Origin: JAJNPS01 sp031426185
Lineage (GTDB): Bacteria; Pseudomonadota; Alphaproteobacteria; Rhodobacterales; Rhodobacteraceae
NCBI GenBank assembly: GCA_031426185.1
Contig: JANPKV010000389.1
Coordinates: 1 to 64,000, forward strand
Direction of reading: 5' to 3'
Length of the DNA stretch: 64,000 bases
In this document: one piece after another, positions 54,913 through 63,279 of the stretch
How positions within the stretch are numbered: the first letter of the stretch is position 1
Layout of the letters: the number at the start of each line of letters is the position of its first letter
Translations under genes and position numbers: made by a program
Notes under the pieces: generated by a model
Databases searched by the model: none
Seen by the model: only the letters and a program-made list of their open reading frames with translations
What the model was told of the DNA's origin: nothing

Positions 54913-55458
54913 TCAGCTGAGCGCCTGAAACTCGACCCGCCGATTTACATCCGCGCGGGGATTGGCTGCGTCAAACGGATACCGGGCGCCCACACCCACC
55001 GCTTCCATCTTTTCTGCCGGTATTCCACAATCGGTTTCAAGGTGACGCTTCACCTCTTCGGCGCGCAGTTTCGACAAGGATTCGTTGTAGCTGTCGGATC
55101 CCGAGCTGTCGGTATGCCCGACGATGCGGAACATCTGCACGTCCGTCGTTTTCATGACATTGCACAGCGCCACCAGCAAAGGCTTCTGGTCCGGACGCAG
55201 TGCGGAACTGTCGAAATCGAAACTGATGTTGATGTTCACCTGCTCGTCCACCGGCAATTCGGCGATCACGACCTGTGCGGTGGGCGCGGCAACCGGTTCG
55301 GTCGTCGGCACGATCGCCAGGCCGCGCGTTTTCTGCTTGGCGAACGCGGCGGCAATCTCTGCCTCCGTCATCCCCTCAGTGGTCTGGGCCGACACCGGCG
55401 CAATAGTTTGAACAACTATGATGGCGATGGCAGAAAGCCACAGATCAATTCGTTTCAT
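54913..55458 (-). CDS. OmpA-family peptidoglycan-binding protein
   Basis: 181 residues. N-terminal signal peptide ('LWLSAIAIIVVQTIAPVSAQ'), a linker, and an OmpA_C domain (~70-178): 'NINISFDFDSSALRPDQKPL', 'FRIVGHTDSSGSDSYNESLS', 'ADVNRRVEFQALS'. No lipobox cysteine, so probably a soluble periplasmic or loosely wall-bound protein. Located with ppkA on the minus strand, first in that operon. It may feed a cell-wall signal to PpkA or help anchor the machine where TssJ is missing; both are inference. Confidence 0.85.
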   Translation of the reverse strand: MKRIDLWLSAIAIIVVQTIAPVSAQTTEGMTEAEIAAAFAKQKTRGLAIVPTTEPVAAPTAQVVIAELPVDEQVNINISFDFDSSALRPDQKPLLVALCNVMKTTDVQMFRIVGHTDSSGSDSYNESLSKLRAEEVKRHLETDCGIPAEKMEAVGVGARYPFDAANPRADVNRRVEFQALS

Positions 55459-55615
55459 TGTAGGCTTTCACTTTCCTGGCTTAATTTCCATGACAACCAA
55501 GGTACACCGAATTGCGCATCTCTGCCAGCATCTTTGGCGCCTCTCGTGTTGACTCGATGCATGGGTTCGCGCACCTTTTCCGTTGAGTTTCCTAGCACAG
55601 GCCAAGCTTTGTCAG

Positions 55616-56476
55616 ATGCGCAGTGTGCGATTGATCATCATTGCCATCATTGCGCTGACCATTCCGCTGGTATGGCTGGTCGTGCAAAGTCTGCTCCCCG
55701 AAGGCGGCATCACCGACGCGGGCAGCGGGTCGGGCATCGACAGCGGCGCCAGGATCGAGATCGAGGTCCTGCGCCAGCAGGTGGAGGGGCTGCAGGAACA
55801 GATTGTCGCGCTGGAACAGGAGGTCGCCGCGATCGGATCAGGCAGCGCGTCCTATGACGTTGTGGTGCCGGATGTTACGGACGGCGCCGCCGGGGCTCCC
55901 GCCTTCAACGACGGAGAAAACGCGATCGGGGATGCCTATGCCCAGGTGGTTCTGATCGCGAACCGCCGCACCGTGAACAAGTCCATCTCGGTGGCCTCGC
56001 CCAGCTTTCTGGAAGGTTTTCTCGGCCGCCCGCGCGAGGTTCTCAGCGACGACTGCGAGCCGATGACCAATCCCAAGCTGAAGGAACTGCTGATCGTCGA
56101 GCAGGTCGGTCCGATCAAGGTGCAGATGCTGCGCCCGGCGCTCGACAGCATGAAACGGGTGTTCGAAAAGGTAGAGGCGGCTGACCCTGACCTTTACGCC
56201 CGCATCAGCACCGCAGGCTCGTTATGCGTGCGCCGCATCCGCGGCACGACGGACCGCACCTCCACGCATTCGTTTGGCCTGGCGGTGGATCTGAACATCG
56301 ACGGCCAGCTTGATACCTTTACCGACGGCAAGACGCAGTTGGGACTAACGATCCTTGCGGACTTTTTCATGGCAGAAGGCTGGATCTGGGGAGCAGGTTT
56401 CGGGCGCGAGGATTCCATGCATTTCGAGGTCAGCCGTCAACAACTCGAGGCGTGGCGCGCGGAAGGGAAGATCTGA
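55616..56476 (+). CDS. Membrane-anchored M15-type peptidase near T6SS
   Basis: 286 residues from the ATG at 55616 (a TTG 33 bases earlier is possible). N-terminal membrane helix ('RLIIIAIIALTIPLVWLVVQ'), a coiled-coil segment with 'RQQVEGLQEQIVALEQEVAA' (~53-72), and a C-terminal M15-type catalytic domain: S-x-H-x2-G-x-A-x-D at 'STHSFGLAVDLN' (H218, D225) and 'EDSMHFEVS' (E265, H269). All zinc and catalytic positions are present, unlike the gene at 9084. It is divergent from the OmpA-ppkA pair. It may cut peptidoglycan to let the T6SS cross the wall, or shape the cell wall nearby. Confidence 0.75.
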   Translation: MRSVRLIIIAIIALTIPLVWLVVQSLLPEGGITDAGSGSGIDSGARIEIEVLRQQVEGLQEQIVALEQEVAAIGSGSASYDVVVPDVTDGAAGAPAFNDGENAIGDAYAQVVLIANRRTVNKSISVASPSFLEGFLGRPREVLSDDCEPMTNPKLKELLIVEQVGPIKVQMLRPALDSMKRVFEKVEAADPDLYARISTAGSLCVRRIRGTTDRTSTHSFGLAVDLNIDGQLDTFTDGKTQLGLTILADFFMAEGWIWGAGFGREDSMHFEVSRQQLEAWRAEGKI

Positions 56477-56925
56477 GGGGCGGTTGGAGGTTGTGGGTCA
56501 GAACGTAAGGCGTTGGGGCGTTTACGATGGATGAACGAGACGAGGCGGACACGGAAAGCCAAATTCGCAGGGATAATGCACAGGGTTCTTGCACGAATGA
56601 GGAGCAAGAAAGACCGCACAACTTTCCGAGAAGCGATGATTCCCCGGGTAGTCACCGCGCCATTTTTAAAATTCACGGCTGAGCCGGTTTCAGGTGCAGC
56701 TTTGTTCTGTCGTCGAGTTCGTCTCAAGAAGAGGTGCCTCCGTTAGAGTTCCGATGTGTTTCTTTAAAGACGGGCAGGCATTCCCCGTTCAATTTAGGAG
56801 ACAATGGCGCAGCAAAATCTGCTGGTCGATAGGGCCAGAAAGTTTGCCAGTTCATTCGGAAAACTTTATCATGCCGGCTACCTGTTGCGAATTGTTGGCG
56901 GTCTAAGCTTCGGGAGATCGATATC
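56477..56925. other. Gap without a confident gene between M15 peptidase and Tlde1-like gene
   Basis: No gene with recognisable homology. A 51-residue acidic open frame starts at an ATG at 56527 and ends at a TGA after 'IFKIHG'; another open frame runs from 56513. Neither has a strong ribosome-binding site. Composition is less GC-rich than in the T6SS genes. A short cognate immunity gene could hide here. Confidence 0.35.
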
Positions 56926-57411
56926 ATGAAGTCTACGGCACCCGATCTTTTCTACAACATCGTCGAAGAGCGTTTGTTCGGTAGCCTCGATTCGAAAAAC
57001 TTCGATGCCCATGCCGTCTCAGGCGGGCGCGCCGGATCTAAGACACCCGGTGCCGTGAACCAGGTCTTGGCCAACAATCCTTTTCTGACTGACGTGAAAC
57101 TCGGCGCCGGTCACCCAGGTGGCCCGCTGCCTATGGCGCTGTACACGCTCAGTTGTCATGAGACGCGGCCAAACTGGATACGGCTCAATCCCGACGACCC
57201 TCTGGATCTGGGCGATCGGGCGGGATTCGCCATCCACGGGAGAGGCCAGCGTGGCAGTGATGGCTGTATCGTGCCGTTTGATTTCAACGTTGTTCTGCGC
57301 CTGTACACTTTGACCAGAGCGCGCGCGGTGGCGGGGCGCGCGGCGCCGTCGCTTCAGGTTTTCGCGACGGGGGATCTTGGGCGGTTCGAGAAGATGGCAA
57401 GGCTTGCCTGA
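56926..57411 (+). CDS. Tlde1-like (DUF2778) L,D-transpeptidase-fold protein, candidate T6SS effector
   Basis: 161 residues, ATG 56926 with GGGAG upstream. No signal peptide, as expected for T6SS cargo. The DUF2778/Tlde1 features in order: 'SGGRAGSKT' near 32-40, 'GGPLPMALYTL' near 65-75 (G-P-x-P box), and 'GFAIHGRGQRGSDGCIVP' with the catalytic His104 and Cys114 (H-G-x6-S-x-G-C-I). Known Tlde1 enzymes act in the periplasm of target cells on peptidoglycan tetrapeptides, as L,D-carboxypeptidase or D-amino-acid exchange enzymes. It lies 0.4 kb after the M15-type gene at the T6SS edge. No immunity gene is obvious nearby. Its lower GC suggests acquisition. Confidence 0.72.
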   Translation: MKSTAPDLFYNIVEERLFGSLDSKNFDAHAVSGGRAGSKTPGAVNQVLANNPFLTDVKLGAGHPGGPLPMALYTLSCHETRPNWIRLNPDDPLDLGDRAGFAIHGRGQRGSDGCIVPFDFNVVLRLYTLTRARAVAGRAAPSLQVFATGDLGRFEKMARLA

Positions 57412-57617
57412 TCCTACACAGCGTCCCGCCGGGCCCCGTCAGAAGAAAGTCGCTTGAGCCGGGTCGGGTTGCTTTCGGGAACAACGATACCACCACCAAG
57501 CGCCTGCGCACCGGCGTGTCGAAGAAATCCGACCTTGGTGGCGTGCTGCAGACCAACACTTTGGGCGACGAAATCTGTTCCCATTCCTCACGCGACACCG
57601 ACGCGGTTTACGAGAGA

Positions 57618-58259
57618 CTACCGACCATTGGGTTCGCCAAGACCGAGGCCGCTCGTCACGAATTCCGTCATCTCTCGCACGACAAAGTCGATATCAAGAT
57701 CGTCGGTTGATTTAAGGTCCAGCATGAACTGGACTTCGCTTTGCCGCAGCGCGTAATGTTCGGTTATCGCCCAGATGTGAAATTGCAAAAGCACGGGGTC
57801 GACGCGACGGATCAAACCCGCATCCGCCCAGCCGTTGATCATCGCGGCGGCCTTTTGCATCGTCGTGCGCGACCGTGTGAAGCGGTCGAGGAGCATTGGC
57901 GCCCCTCGCATTACCTCTTTCGCAAACAGCTTTACCACATCGGGATTCTGCAGACAGAACCGGACTTTTCGTTCGATGTAGGAGGCAATGAAGGTCCTTG
58001 GATCTTCCGTTTCAGAGATCCCGTCAAAGAGGTCTACCCATGCTCCCGTGACGTGCTCCAGTGCATCCTCGTAAAGCTCTTCCTTGCTGGAAATATAATA
58101 GTGCAGGCGCGTCTTTGTAATTCCGGCCCTATCTGCGATTCTCTGGGTTGATGCCCCCATCAAGCCATTCTCTGCAAATTCACTGATGGCGGCTGAACGG
58201 ATCAGTCCACGAACCTCTTCGCGCCGTTCCACAAGGTCAGGTCTTTGCTTCGACATCAA
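57618..58259 (-). CDS. TetR-family transcriptional regulator
   Basis: 213 residues. HTH near ~30-60: 'AISEFAENGLMGASTQRIAD', 'RAGITKTRLHYYISSKEELY', a standard TetR DNA-binding helix set. The ligand domain holds 'FCLQNPDVVKLFAKEVMRGA' and 'LLQFHIWAITEHYALRQSEV', resembling RutR-type C-termini. It is the distal gene after the ABC importer operon on the same strand, 170 bases below the ATPase gene, and probably controls it. The effector is unknown. Confidence 0.85.
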   Translation of the reverse strand: MMSKQRPDLVERREEVRGLIRSAAISEFAENGLMGASTQRIADRAGITKTRLHYYISSKEELYEDALEHVTGAWVDLFDGISETEDPRTFIASYIERKVRFCLQNPDVVKLFAKEVMRGAPMLLDRFTRSRTTMQKAAAMINGWADAGLIRRVDPVLLQFHIWAITEHYALRQSEVQFMLDLKSTDDLDIDFVVREMTEFVTSGLGLGEPNGR

Positions 58260-58428
58260 ATTACACCATCGCGCTCTTCATCATCCCTGCAGGACAGGTT
58301 CCCTGGTTGCCCGCTCTTACAGGCTCGCGATTTCAACTTCCAGCCCTCGACGGCTCTGGCCAGACCAGCCAGAGGATTTGCGCAAGCCCCGGACCGCCCT
58401 GTGAGGGGCGCCTGCGGGTCGATCTGGC

Positions 58429-59529
58429 TCACCCGAGGCTCAGCCCGGTTTCTGCTGCGAACAGATGCGCATGATCAAGGGACAGGCATGCCAGCACTTC
58501 GTCACCAACAGCAAGGCTGGCGCGTCCGCGTAAAGTCACGGCCAGGTCCCCGAAAGCGGTGGAGAGGGTGAGATGTGTATCGATGCCGGTCGATTCGACC
58601 AATGCCACGACACCTTGAAGGCTGCCTTGTTCGGGTGAGCCTTCGGTCAGGCTTTGGACGAAGATGTGCTCGGGTCTGATGCCGATGAGACATTCCGCGG
58701 AACCGTCAGCCAGTGCAGCAGCTTTCGGTAAGGTGCCTAGCATGATCAGGTCTCCCGCATTGCCTTCCAGCACGTGCTGGCCCGGGATCGCTCGTATCTT
58801 CCCTTTGATCAAATTCATCGGTGGTGCACCGATGAAGGTCGCCACGAACGCATTTGCCGGATGGTCGTAAAGCTGGTGCGGAGAGCCGATCTGCTCGATC
58901 CGGCCGCCCCGCATCACGACAACCACATCGGCCATTGTCATCGCCTCGACCTGATCATGGGTGACAAAGATCACCGTGGCACGGAGCGTCCGGTGCAGGC
59001 GCTTGATCTCGGCGCGCATCTGTATGCGGAGTTGCGCGTCAAGGTTCGACAAAGGCTCGTCGAACAGAAAGACATCCGGGTTACGCACGATGGCCCTGCC
59101 CATCGCCACACGCAGGCGCTGGCCACCCGACAACTGTCGGGGATAGCGGTCCAACATGTCATTCAGGCCCAAGATGCGGGCAGCCTCGGCGATCTTGCCT
59201 TGCGCATCCGACGGGGACATCCTGGCCATCCGCAATGAAAAGCCAAGATTCTCGCGCACAGTCATGTGCGGATAGAGCGCGTAGTTCTGGAAGACCATGG
59301 CGACGCCGCGGTTTTTCGGGGCTGTGTCGTTGATAACCCTGTCGCCAATCCGGATCTCGCCAAAATCGATGTGTTCCAGCCCCGCGATCATGCGCAAAAG
59401 TGTCGACTTTCCACAGCCGGACGGCCCGATCAGCGCAACAAAAGCCCCGTCCGGAACCGAAAGGTTGACATCGCGCAAGGCCGCCGCCGCGCCATAGTCT
59501 TTGCCGACTCCAATGAACTCGACCTTCAC
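58429..59529 (-). CDS. ABC importer ATPase (MalK/UgpC type)
   Basis: 366 residues from the GTG at 59529 (GTGA overlap with the upstream gene). Walker A 'GPSGCGKSTLLR', Q-loop 'VFQNYALYPHMTVRENLGF', signature 'LSGGQRLRVAMGRA', Walker B 'VFLFDEPLSNLDAQL', H-loop 'VIFVTHDQVEAM', and a C-terminal TOBE-like regulatory domain ('RPEHIFVQ'). It energises the importer formed with the MalF/MalG-type permeases upstream. Signature has R in place of the more common Q after GGQ ('GGQRLRV'). Confidence 0.93.
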   Translation of the reverse strand: MKVEFIGVGKDYGAAAALRDVNLSVPDGAFVALIGPSGCGKSTLLRMIAGLEHIDFGEIRIGDRVINDTAPKNRGVAMVFQNYALYPHMTVRENLGFSLRMARMSPSDAQGKIAEAARILGLNDMLDRYPRQLSGGQRLRVAMGRAIVRNPDVFLFDEPLSNLDAQLRIQMRAEIKRLHRTLRATVIFVTHDQVEAMTMADVVVVMRGGRIEQIGSPHQLYDHPANAFVATFIGAPPMNLIKGKIRAIPGQHVLEGNAGDLIMLGTLPKAAALADGSAECLIGIRPEHIFVQSLTEGSPEQGSLQGVVALVESTGIDTHLTLSTAFGDLAVTLRGRASLAVGDEVLACLSLDHAHLFAAETGLSLG

Positions 59530-60479
59530 GACCTGATGCCTCCGTGCCCAACCGAAACCACGGGCTGAGCCACGGCCTGCCATAGCCCGGTGTCAAGAGA
59601 ATCAAGCGCTGCCGTGCCCGACGGGACAATGCCCGCGCGCGTATAGGCCGCGACATTCGACGCCCAGCGTACTGGATCAATGACGCCAAGCCCGCGCATC
59701 TGATCCGGTGCCTCGCCCAGCACCAGTCCGGCGACACAAGCCAGCGCCTCTTGTTCGCGTCTGGCATCCGCCATCGGGATACCGGTCGCATGAATGGCCT
59801 TTGCTGCACCCTGCGGGTCATTCACCGCAGAGCGCCACCCCCGAAAAGTCGCGTCGAGCATGTTCCGGTACAGCTTTGGTGCCGTGGCAACCGCAGCGTC
59901 CGAGGCAAAGATCACCTGCGCATAGGGATGGATCGCCGGACCCCGCAGCGTCAGCGTGTTGACCGCGACACCCCTGATGGCAAGTTCCAGCGGTTCCGAG
60001 ACAGCATAGCCCTGAACCGCGTCCCAGCGACCGGAGGTCAGATTGCCAAGATCATGGGTGACCTCGCCAATCTCAAGTTCGCTGCGGGCAATCCCGGCAT
60101 CGTCCAGCAACGCCTCGAGAATGCGGATGCCGTCGCAATGCATCGCAACCCGTTTGCCGCGAAGGTCGACAAGTGCGTTGATCCGGGTTTCAGGCAACGA
60201 CATGACGACCAAAGGCGTGGTCAGGAACATCGCGGCAAGGCCGCGCACGGCGATTCCGTCCTGCGCGCGGGCCTTGATCACCAGATTGTCTTCGGACGAC
60301 CCTGCCGCAGCCACGTCGCGCGACAGCGTCTTTTCGACGATCGTGCGGCCATCCTCGACCCATGGCACTAGCCGCAGATCGATGCCGACATCACGGTAAA
60401 GCCCGTTGGCCAGTGCCCAGCAGGGGCCCGCGAACTGCACATTTGGCACCCAGTCCAGCACAAGATCAAAGGGTTGCAT
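59526..60479 (-). CDS. NMT1/THI5-like substrate-binding protein (no signal peptide)
   Basis: 317 residues. 'LVLDWVPNVQFAGPCWALAN' is the start of the NMT1/THI5-like fold, with 'EKTLSRDVAAAGSSEDNLVI', 'LRGKRVAMHCDGIRILEAL' and 'AVQGYAVSEPLELAIRG' in order. Members bind pyrimidine precursors (thiamin HMP), nitrate or sulfonates. The N-terminus is not hydrophobic, so it would stay in the cytoplasm unless the true start is further upstream; the annotated ATG has a short gap to the NIF3-like gene. It is an unusual second binding protein inside an operon that already encodes a family-1-type one. Confidence 0.75.
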   Translation of the reverse strand: MQPFDLVLDWVPNVQFAGPCWALANGLYRDVGIDLRLVPWVEDGRTIVEKTLSRDVAAAGSSEDNLVIKARAQDGIAVRGLAAMFLTTPLVVMSLPETRINALVDLRGKRVAMHCDGIRILEALLDDAGIARSELEIGEVTHDLGNLTSGRWDAVQGYAVSEPLELAIRGVAVNTLTLRGPAIHPYAQVIFASDAAVATAPKLYRNMLDATFRGWRSAVNDPQGAAKAIHATGIPMADARREQEALACVAGLVLGEAPDQMRGLGVIDPVRWASNVAAYTRAGIVPSGTAALDSLDTGLWQAVAQPVVSVGHGGIRS

Positions 60480-60503
60480 GGGACACTCTGCCTGGGGTCG
60501 GGG

Positions 60504-61310
60504 TCATGCGAAGTGATCCGGATCGACCGAGTCGATATAAGTGACCGGAATGTTCGGGAACCGCTGCTTCATCCAGTCGCAGCAAGCCTCCATGCCGGGC
60601 GTCTCTGTCGAACAGTGGCCGCCCGTGATCAGCGCAAGCCCGCTGTCGCGTGCATATTCCACATCGCGCCATTCAAGGCATTCGCCGGTCAGCGCGGCCT
60701 GACAACCGTGACGTTGCGCGCGGCTGACGATGTCGATGGCGCCGGGGCTGCCCCAGTCCAGCGAAATCTTCTGCACTTCCAGATCCGGGTCGCCGATGAA
60801 GCGGATCCCGCTCTTGCCCAGCTTGGCCGCAATCTCTGCCGCCAGCACCTTCAGCGGTTTGGGATCGGTGCCATAAATATAGTCCGGTGCAAGCTTGCGG
60901 TCTTCCCAACCCAGCCTGCGGGCCAGGGCATGGCCCATGCCGTAATGCGGAAACTGGTCCCAGCCATCGTGCAGGCGATAGGCCACAAGTCCGTGGTCGT
61001 CGATCAGCTTTTGCTTCACGCGGGCAGCGGGGGTCGCCATCTTTTCGGCGAGGTCAAGCGCGGGGTAGTGGCGGTCGTCCCCATAGGGATAGAAGTACGG
61101 GTGAAAGTAGAACACCGGTTCATGCGCCACGATGAAGTTCAGGCCGGCTTCGGCGGCTTTCTTCAGGACGTGAAGGTTCGGGAGCCAGGTGACCGCAATT
61201 CCTGTGATCTCGGTCTCGGGGTCACCGGCCATGATGCCGTCCACTTCGTCTTGTGGCGTGTGGGGTGGGGCCTCGCGGGCAATCCATTCGTGGAATTCCG
61301 ATGCGCGCAT
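60504..61310 (-). CDS. NIF3-like protein (DUF34)
   Basis: 268 residues. NIF3/YbgI-type: 'EITGIAVTWLPNLHVLKKAA', 'LNFIVAHEPVFYFH' (His-containing metal motif, here AHEP where HHP is common), 'RLHDGWDQFPHYGMGHALAR', and 'QAALTGECLEWRDVEYARDS' with 'ALITGGHCSTETPGM' at the C-terminus, the second metal site. Family members bind a dinuclear metal centre; the reaction is not well defined. It is unusual to find it between the permease and binding-protein genes of an ABC importer; a linked function with the transported ligand is likely. Confidence 0.75.
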   Translation of the reverse strand: MRASEFHEWIAREAPPHTPQDEVDGIMAGDPETEITGIAVTWLPNLHVLKKAAEAGLNFIVAHEPVFYFHPYFYPYGDDRHYPALDLAEKMATPAARVKQKLIDDHGLVAYRLHDGWDQFPHYGMGHALARRLGWEDRKLAPDYIYGTDPKPLKVLAAEIAAKLGKSGIRFIGDPDLEVQKISLDWGSPGAIDIVSRAQRHGCQAALTGECLEWRDVEYARDSGLALITGGHCSTETPGMEACCDWMKQRFPNIPVTYIDSVDPDHFA

Positions 61311-61331
61311 TTCAATCTCCGGATTGGGGTT

Positions 61332-62225
61332 TCAGTCATAGCCGCCTGCGGCGAAGCCCTTGACGAGGTACTTCTGCAAGAAAAGGAAGATCAGCAGGAC
61401 CGGCAACGTCGTCACGGTGCTGGCCGCCATCAATAGCCCGAATTTGATGTTCTGGCCGCCTCCTGAAAGGGTCTCCAGGGTCACGGTCACAGTGCGCAGA
61501 TGGTCCGCGCTGACGAGGATCGTGGGGTAAAGGTACTCGCTCCAGCACAGGATGAAGACGAAGATCGCCGTTGATGCCATGCTGGGCAGGGCTTGCGGCA
61601 GCGCGACAAAGACAAAGGCCTGAAAGCGCGATGCGCCGTCCACGATCGCGGCTTCTTCCATGGATTTCGGAATGGCCTCGAAACTGGCCCGCATCATCCA
61701 GATACCCAGAGGCAGGGTAAAGCTCATGTAACTCAGGATCAGCCCGGCCCGGGTGTTGATCAGCCCGGCCTGCTGAAGCCCGAGATAGAACGGAATGATC
61801 AGGACAATCGACGGCACCATGTAGGCAAAGAGGCTCAGCTTTGCGATCCATTCGCCTGTGCGGGTGACAAACCGCGTCATCGCGTAACCGGCAAGTGCGG
61901 CGATGCTGACCGTCAAAAGCGTCGTGATCACCGAGACAAGCAGGGTGTTCGCGGCGTGACCGATGATGTTGGTCTGCGCGAACAACGCCGTGTAGTTCTC
62001 GAATGAGATCGCGCGCGGAACCAACGTCCGGTCGATTGCGATCTCGCGATAGGTCTTCAGCGATGTCGTCATCATCCAGTAGAACGGGAATCCTACAAGA
62101 ACGACCAGCGCAGTCGCAGCGCCATATACCCCGATCTCGGACAGCCTGCCTTTGCGCACCGGATTGCGGCGATGCCCGGTACTTTGCGCATCAAGCGGCG
62201 CTGCGGGTGGCACCAGCACGTTCAT
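61332..62225 (-). CDS. ABC importer permease (MalG type)
   Basis: 297 residues from the ATG at 62225, overlapping the upstream permease by four bases. Six membrane segments; EAA loop 'KSMEEAAIVDGASRFQAFVF' contacts the ATPase. The leading ~30 residues are a Pro/Arg-rich cytoplasmic extension. Together with the MalF-type permease it forms the translocation pore; carbohydrate-type by family. Confidence 0.92.
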   Translation of the reverse strand: MNVLVPPAAPLDAQSTGHRRNPVRKGRLSEIGVYGAATALVVLVGFPFYWMMTTSLKTYREIAIDRTLVPRAISFENYTALFAQTNIIGHAANTLLVSVITTLLTVSIAALAGYAMTRFVTRTGEWIAKLSLFAYMVPSIVLIIPFYLGLQQAGLINTRAGLILSYMSFTLPLGIWMMRASFEAIPKSMEEAAIVDGASRFQAFVFVALPQALPSMASTAIFVFILCWSEYLYPTILVSADHLRTVTVTLETLSGGGQNIKFGLLMAASTVTTLPVLLIFLFLQKYLVKGFAAGGYD

Positions 62226-63205
62226 GACCCGTGCGCCGCGCGGCGCAGGCGTGCCCCGACCCGGAAGTATATCAGGGCCAAAAGGGTCACGAACACCATC
62301 AGGAAGACCGCAACGGCCGAGGCATGCCCCATGCGGAACGAGCCGAAAGCCTCGCGATAGGCCAGGATCGGCAGGACCTCTGTCGCCCCGACCGGGCCGC
62401 CGCCCGTCATGAGCCAGATCACTTCGAAATTGCGAAACGCCCAGATGGCGCGGATCAGAATGATGATCAGAAAGGCCGGTGCCAAAAGCGGCAGGGTCAG
62501 GCACCAGAAGCGGGCAAAAGGCCCTGCGCCATCAAGGGTCGCAGCCTCGTAGATGCTGTCGGGCAGGTTTTGCAGCGCCGCCAGAAGGGTAATCGCCACG
62601 AAGGGAAACCATGCCCAGGCAGACACGAGGATCACGACAAACATGGCGGTGCTGTCGTCGCCAAGCCATGAGGCAGACGGTCCGGTCGCCCCCAGCTGGC
62701 GCATGACATCGTTCAATACGCCGCGACTGGAGAAGATGAACTTCCAGATAAAGACCACGATGATGGTCGGCACGATGTAGGGAAAGATCACGAGCGCCCG
62801 GAGAACGCTTCGGCCACGAAATTCCCGGTCCAGGAGCAATGCGACCGCAAGGCCGACAATCCCCGAAACGACGGTGGTGCCGAATGTGTAAACCAGCCCG
62901 TTCCAGAACGCCCGCCAGAAATCGGCGTCAGCCATAAGCTCGGTAAAGTTGCCGAAACCGGCAAAGGACCAGTTCCGCCGCAAGGTGGATTGTTCAAAGA
63001 ATGACAGCCCGAAGGTGTAGGCGACGGGCAGAAACACGAGAACGGCCACCAGAAGGGCAGCCGGAACGAGTGCGGCAATGACGAACGACAGATCACCCTG
63101 GTGCCAGCGCGCCTTGTGACGCACGGGCGTGGTCGTGGACAATCGCGCGAGCCCTTGCGTGCCCGCCACCCTGGTCTTGCCCACCTGATCGGACTCGAGC
63201 GACAT
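62222..63205 (-). CDS. ABC importer permease (MalF/UgpA type)
   Basis: 327 residues. N-terminal cytoplasmic tail (~1-35), then six membrane segments beginning 'VIAALVPAALLVAVLVFLPV'; EAA loop 'DSIYEAATLDGAGPFARFWC'. Pairs with the following permease (4-bp overlap) to form the pore. It follows the solute-binding protein gene by 74 bases and is translated next in the operon. Confidence 0.92.
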   Translation of the reverse strand: MSLESDQVGKTRVAGTQGLARLSTTTPVRHKARWHQGDLSFVIAALVPAALLVAVLVFLPVAYTFGLSFFEQSTLRRNWSFAGFGNFTELMADADFWRAFWNGLVYTFGTTVVSGIVGLAVALLLDREFRGRSVLRALVIFPYIVPTIIVVFIWKFIFSSRGVLNDVMRQLGATGPSASWLGDDSTAMFVVILVSAWAWFPFVAITLLAALQNLPDSIYEAATLDGAGPFARFWCLTLPLLAPAFLIIILIRAIWAFRNFEVIWLMTGGGPVGATEVLPILAYREAFGSFRMGHASAVAVFLMVFVTLLALIYFRVGARLRRAAHGS

Positions 63206-63279
63206 TCATAGCCTTCAGAGCAAACCAAAAACAGCTGTCGGGGCGCAACGACGCGCCCCGACAGTTCGCACGGGTTCGA

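Noticed and set aside
56513..56746. 77-residue basic frame upstream of the Tlde1-like gene, considered as immunity protein
   Set aside because: Very Arg/Lys-rich, no signal peptide or membrane helix, and no ribosome-binding site; known Tldi proteins are periplasmic.
57454..57756. Plus-strand frames between the Tlde1-like gene and the TetR gene
   Set aside because: Largely antisense to the TetR gene; no recognisable domain, so not accepted as an immunity gene.
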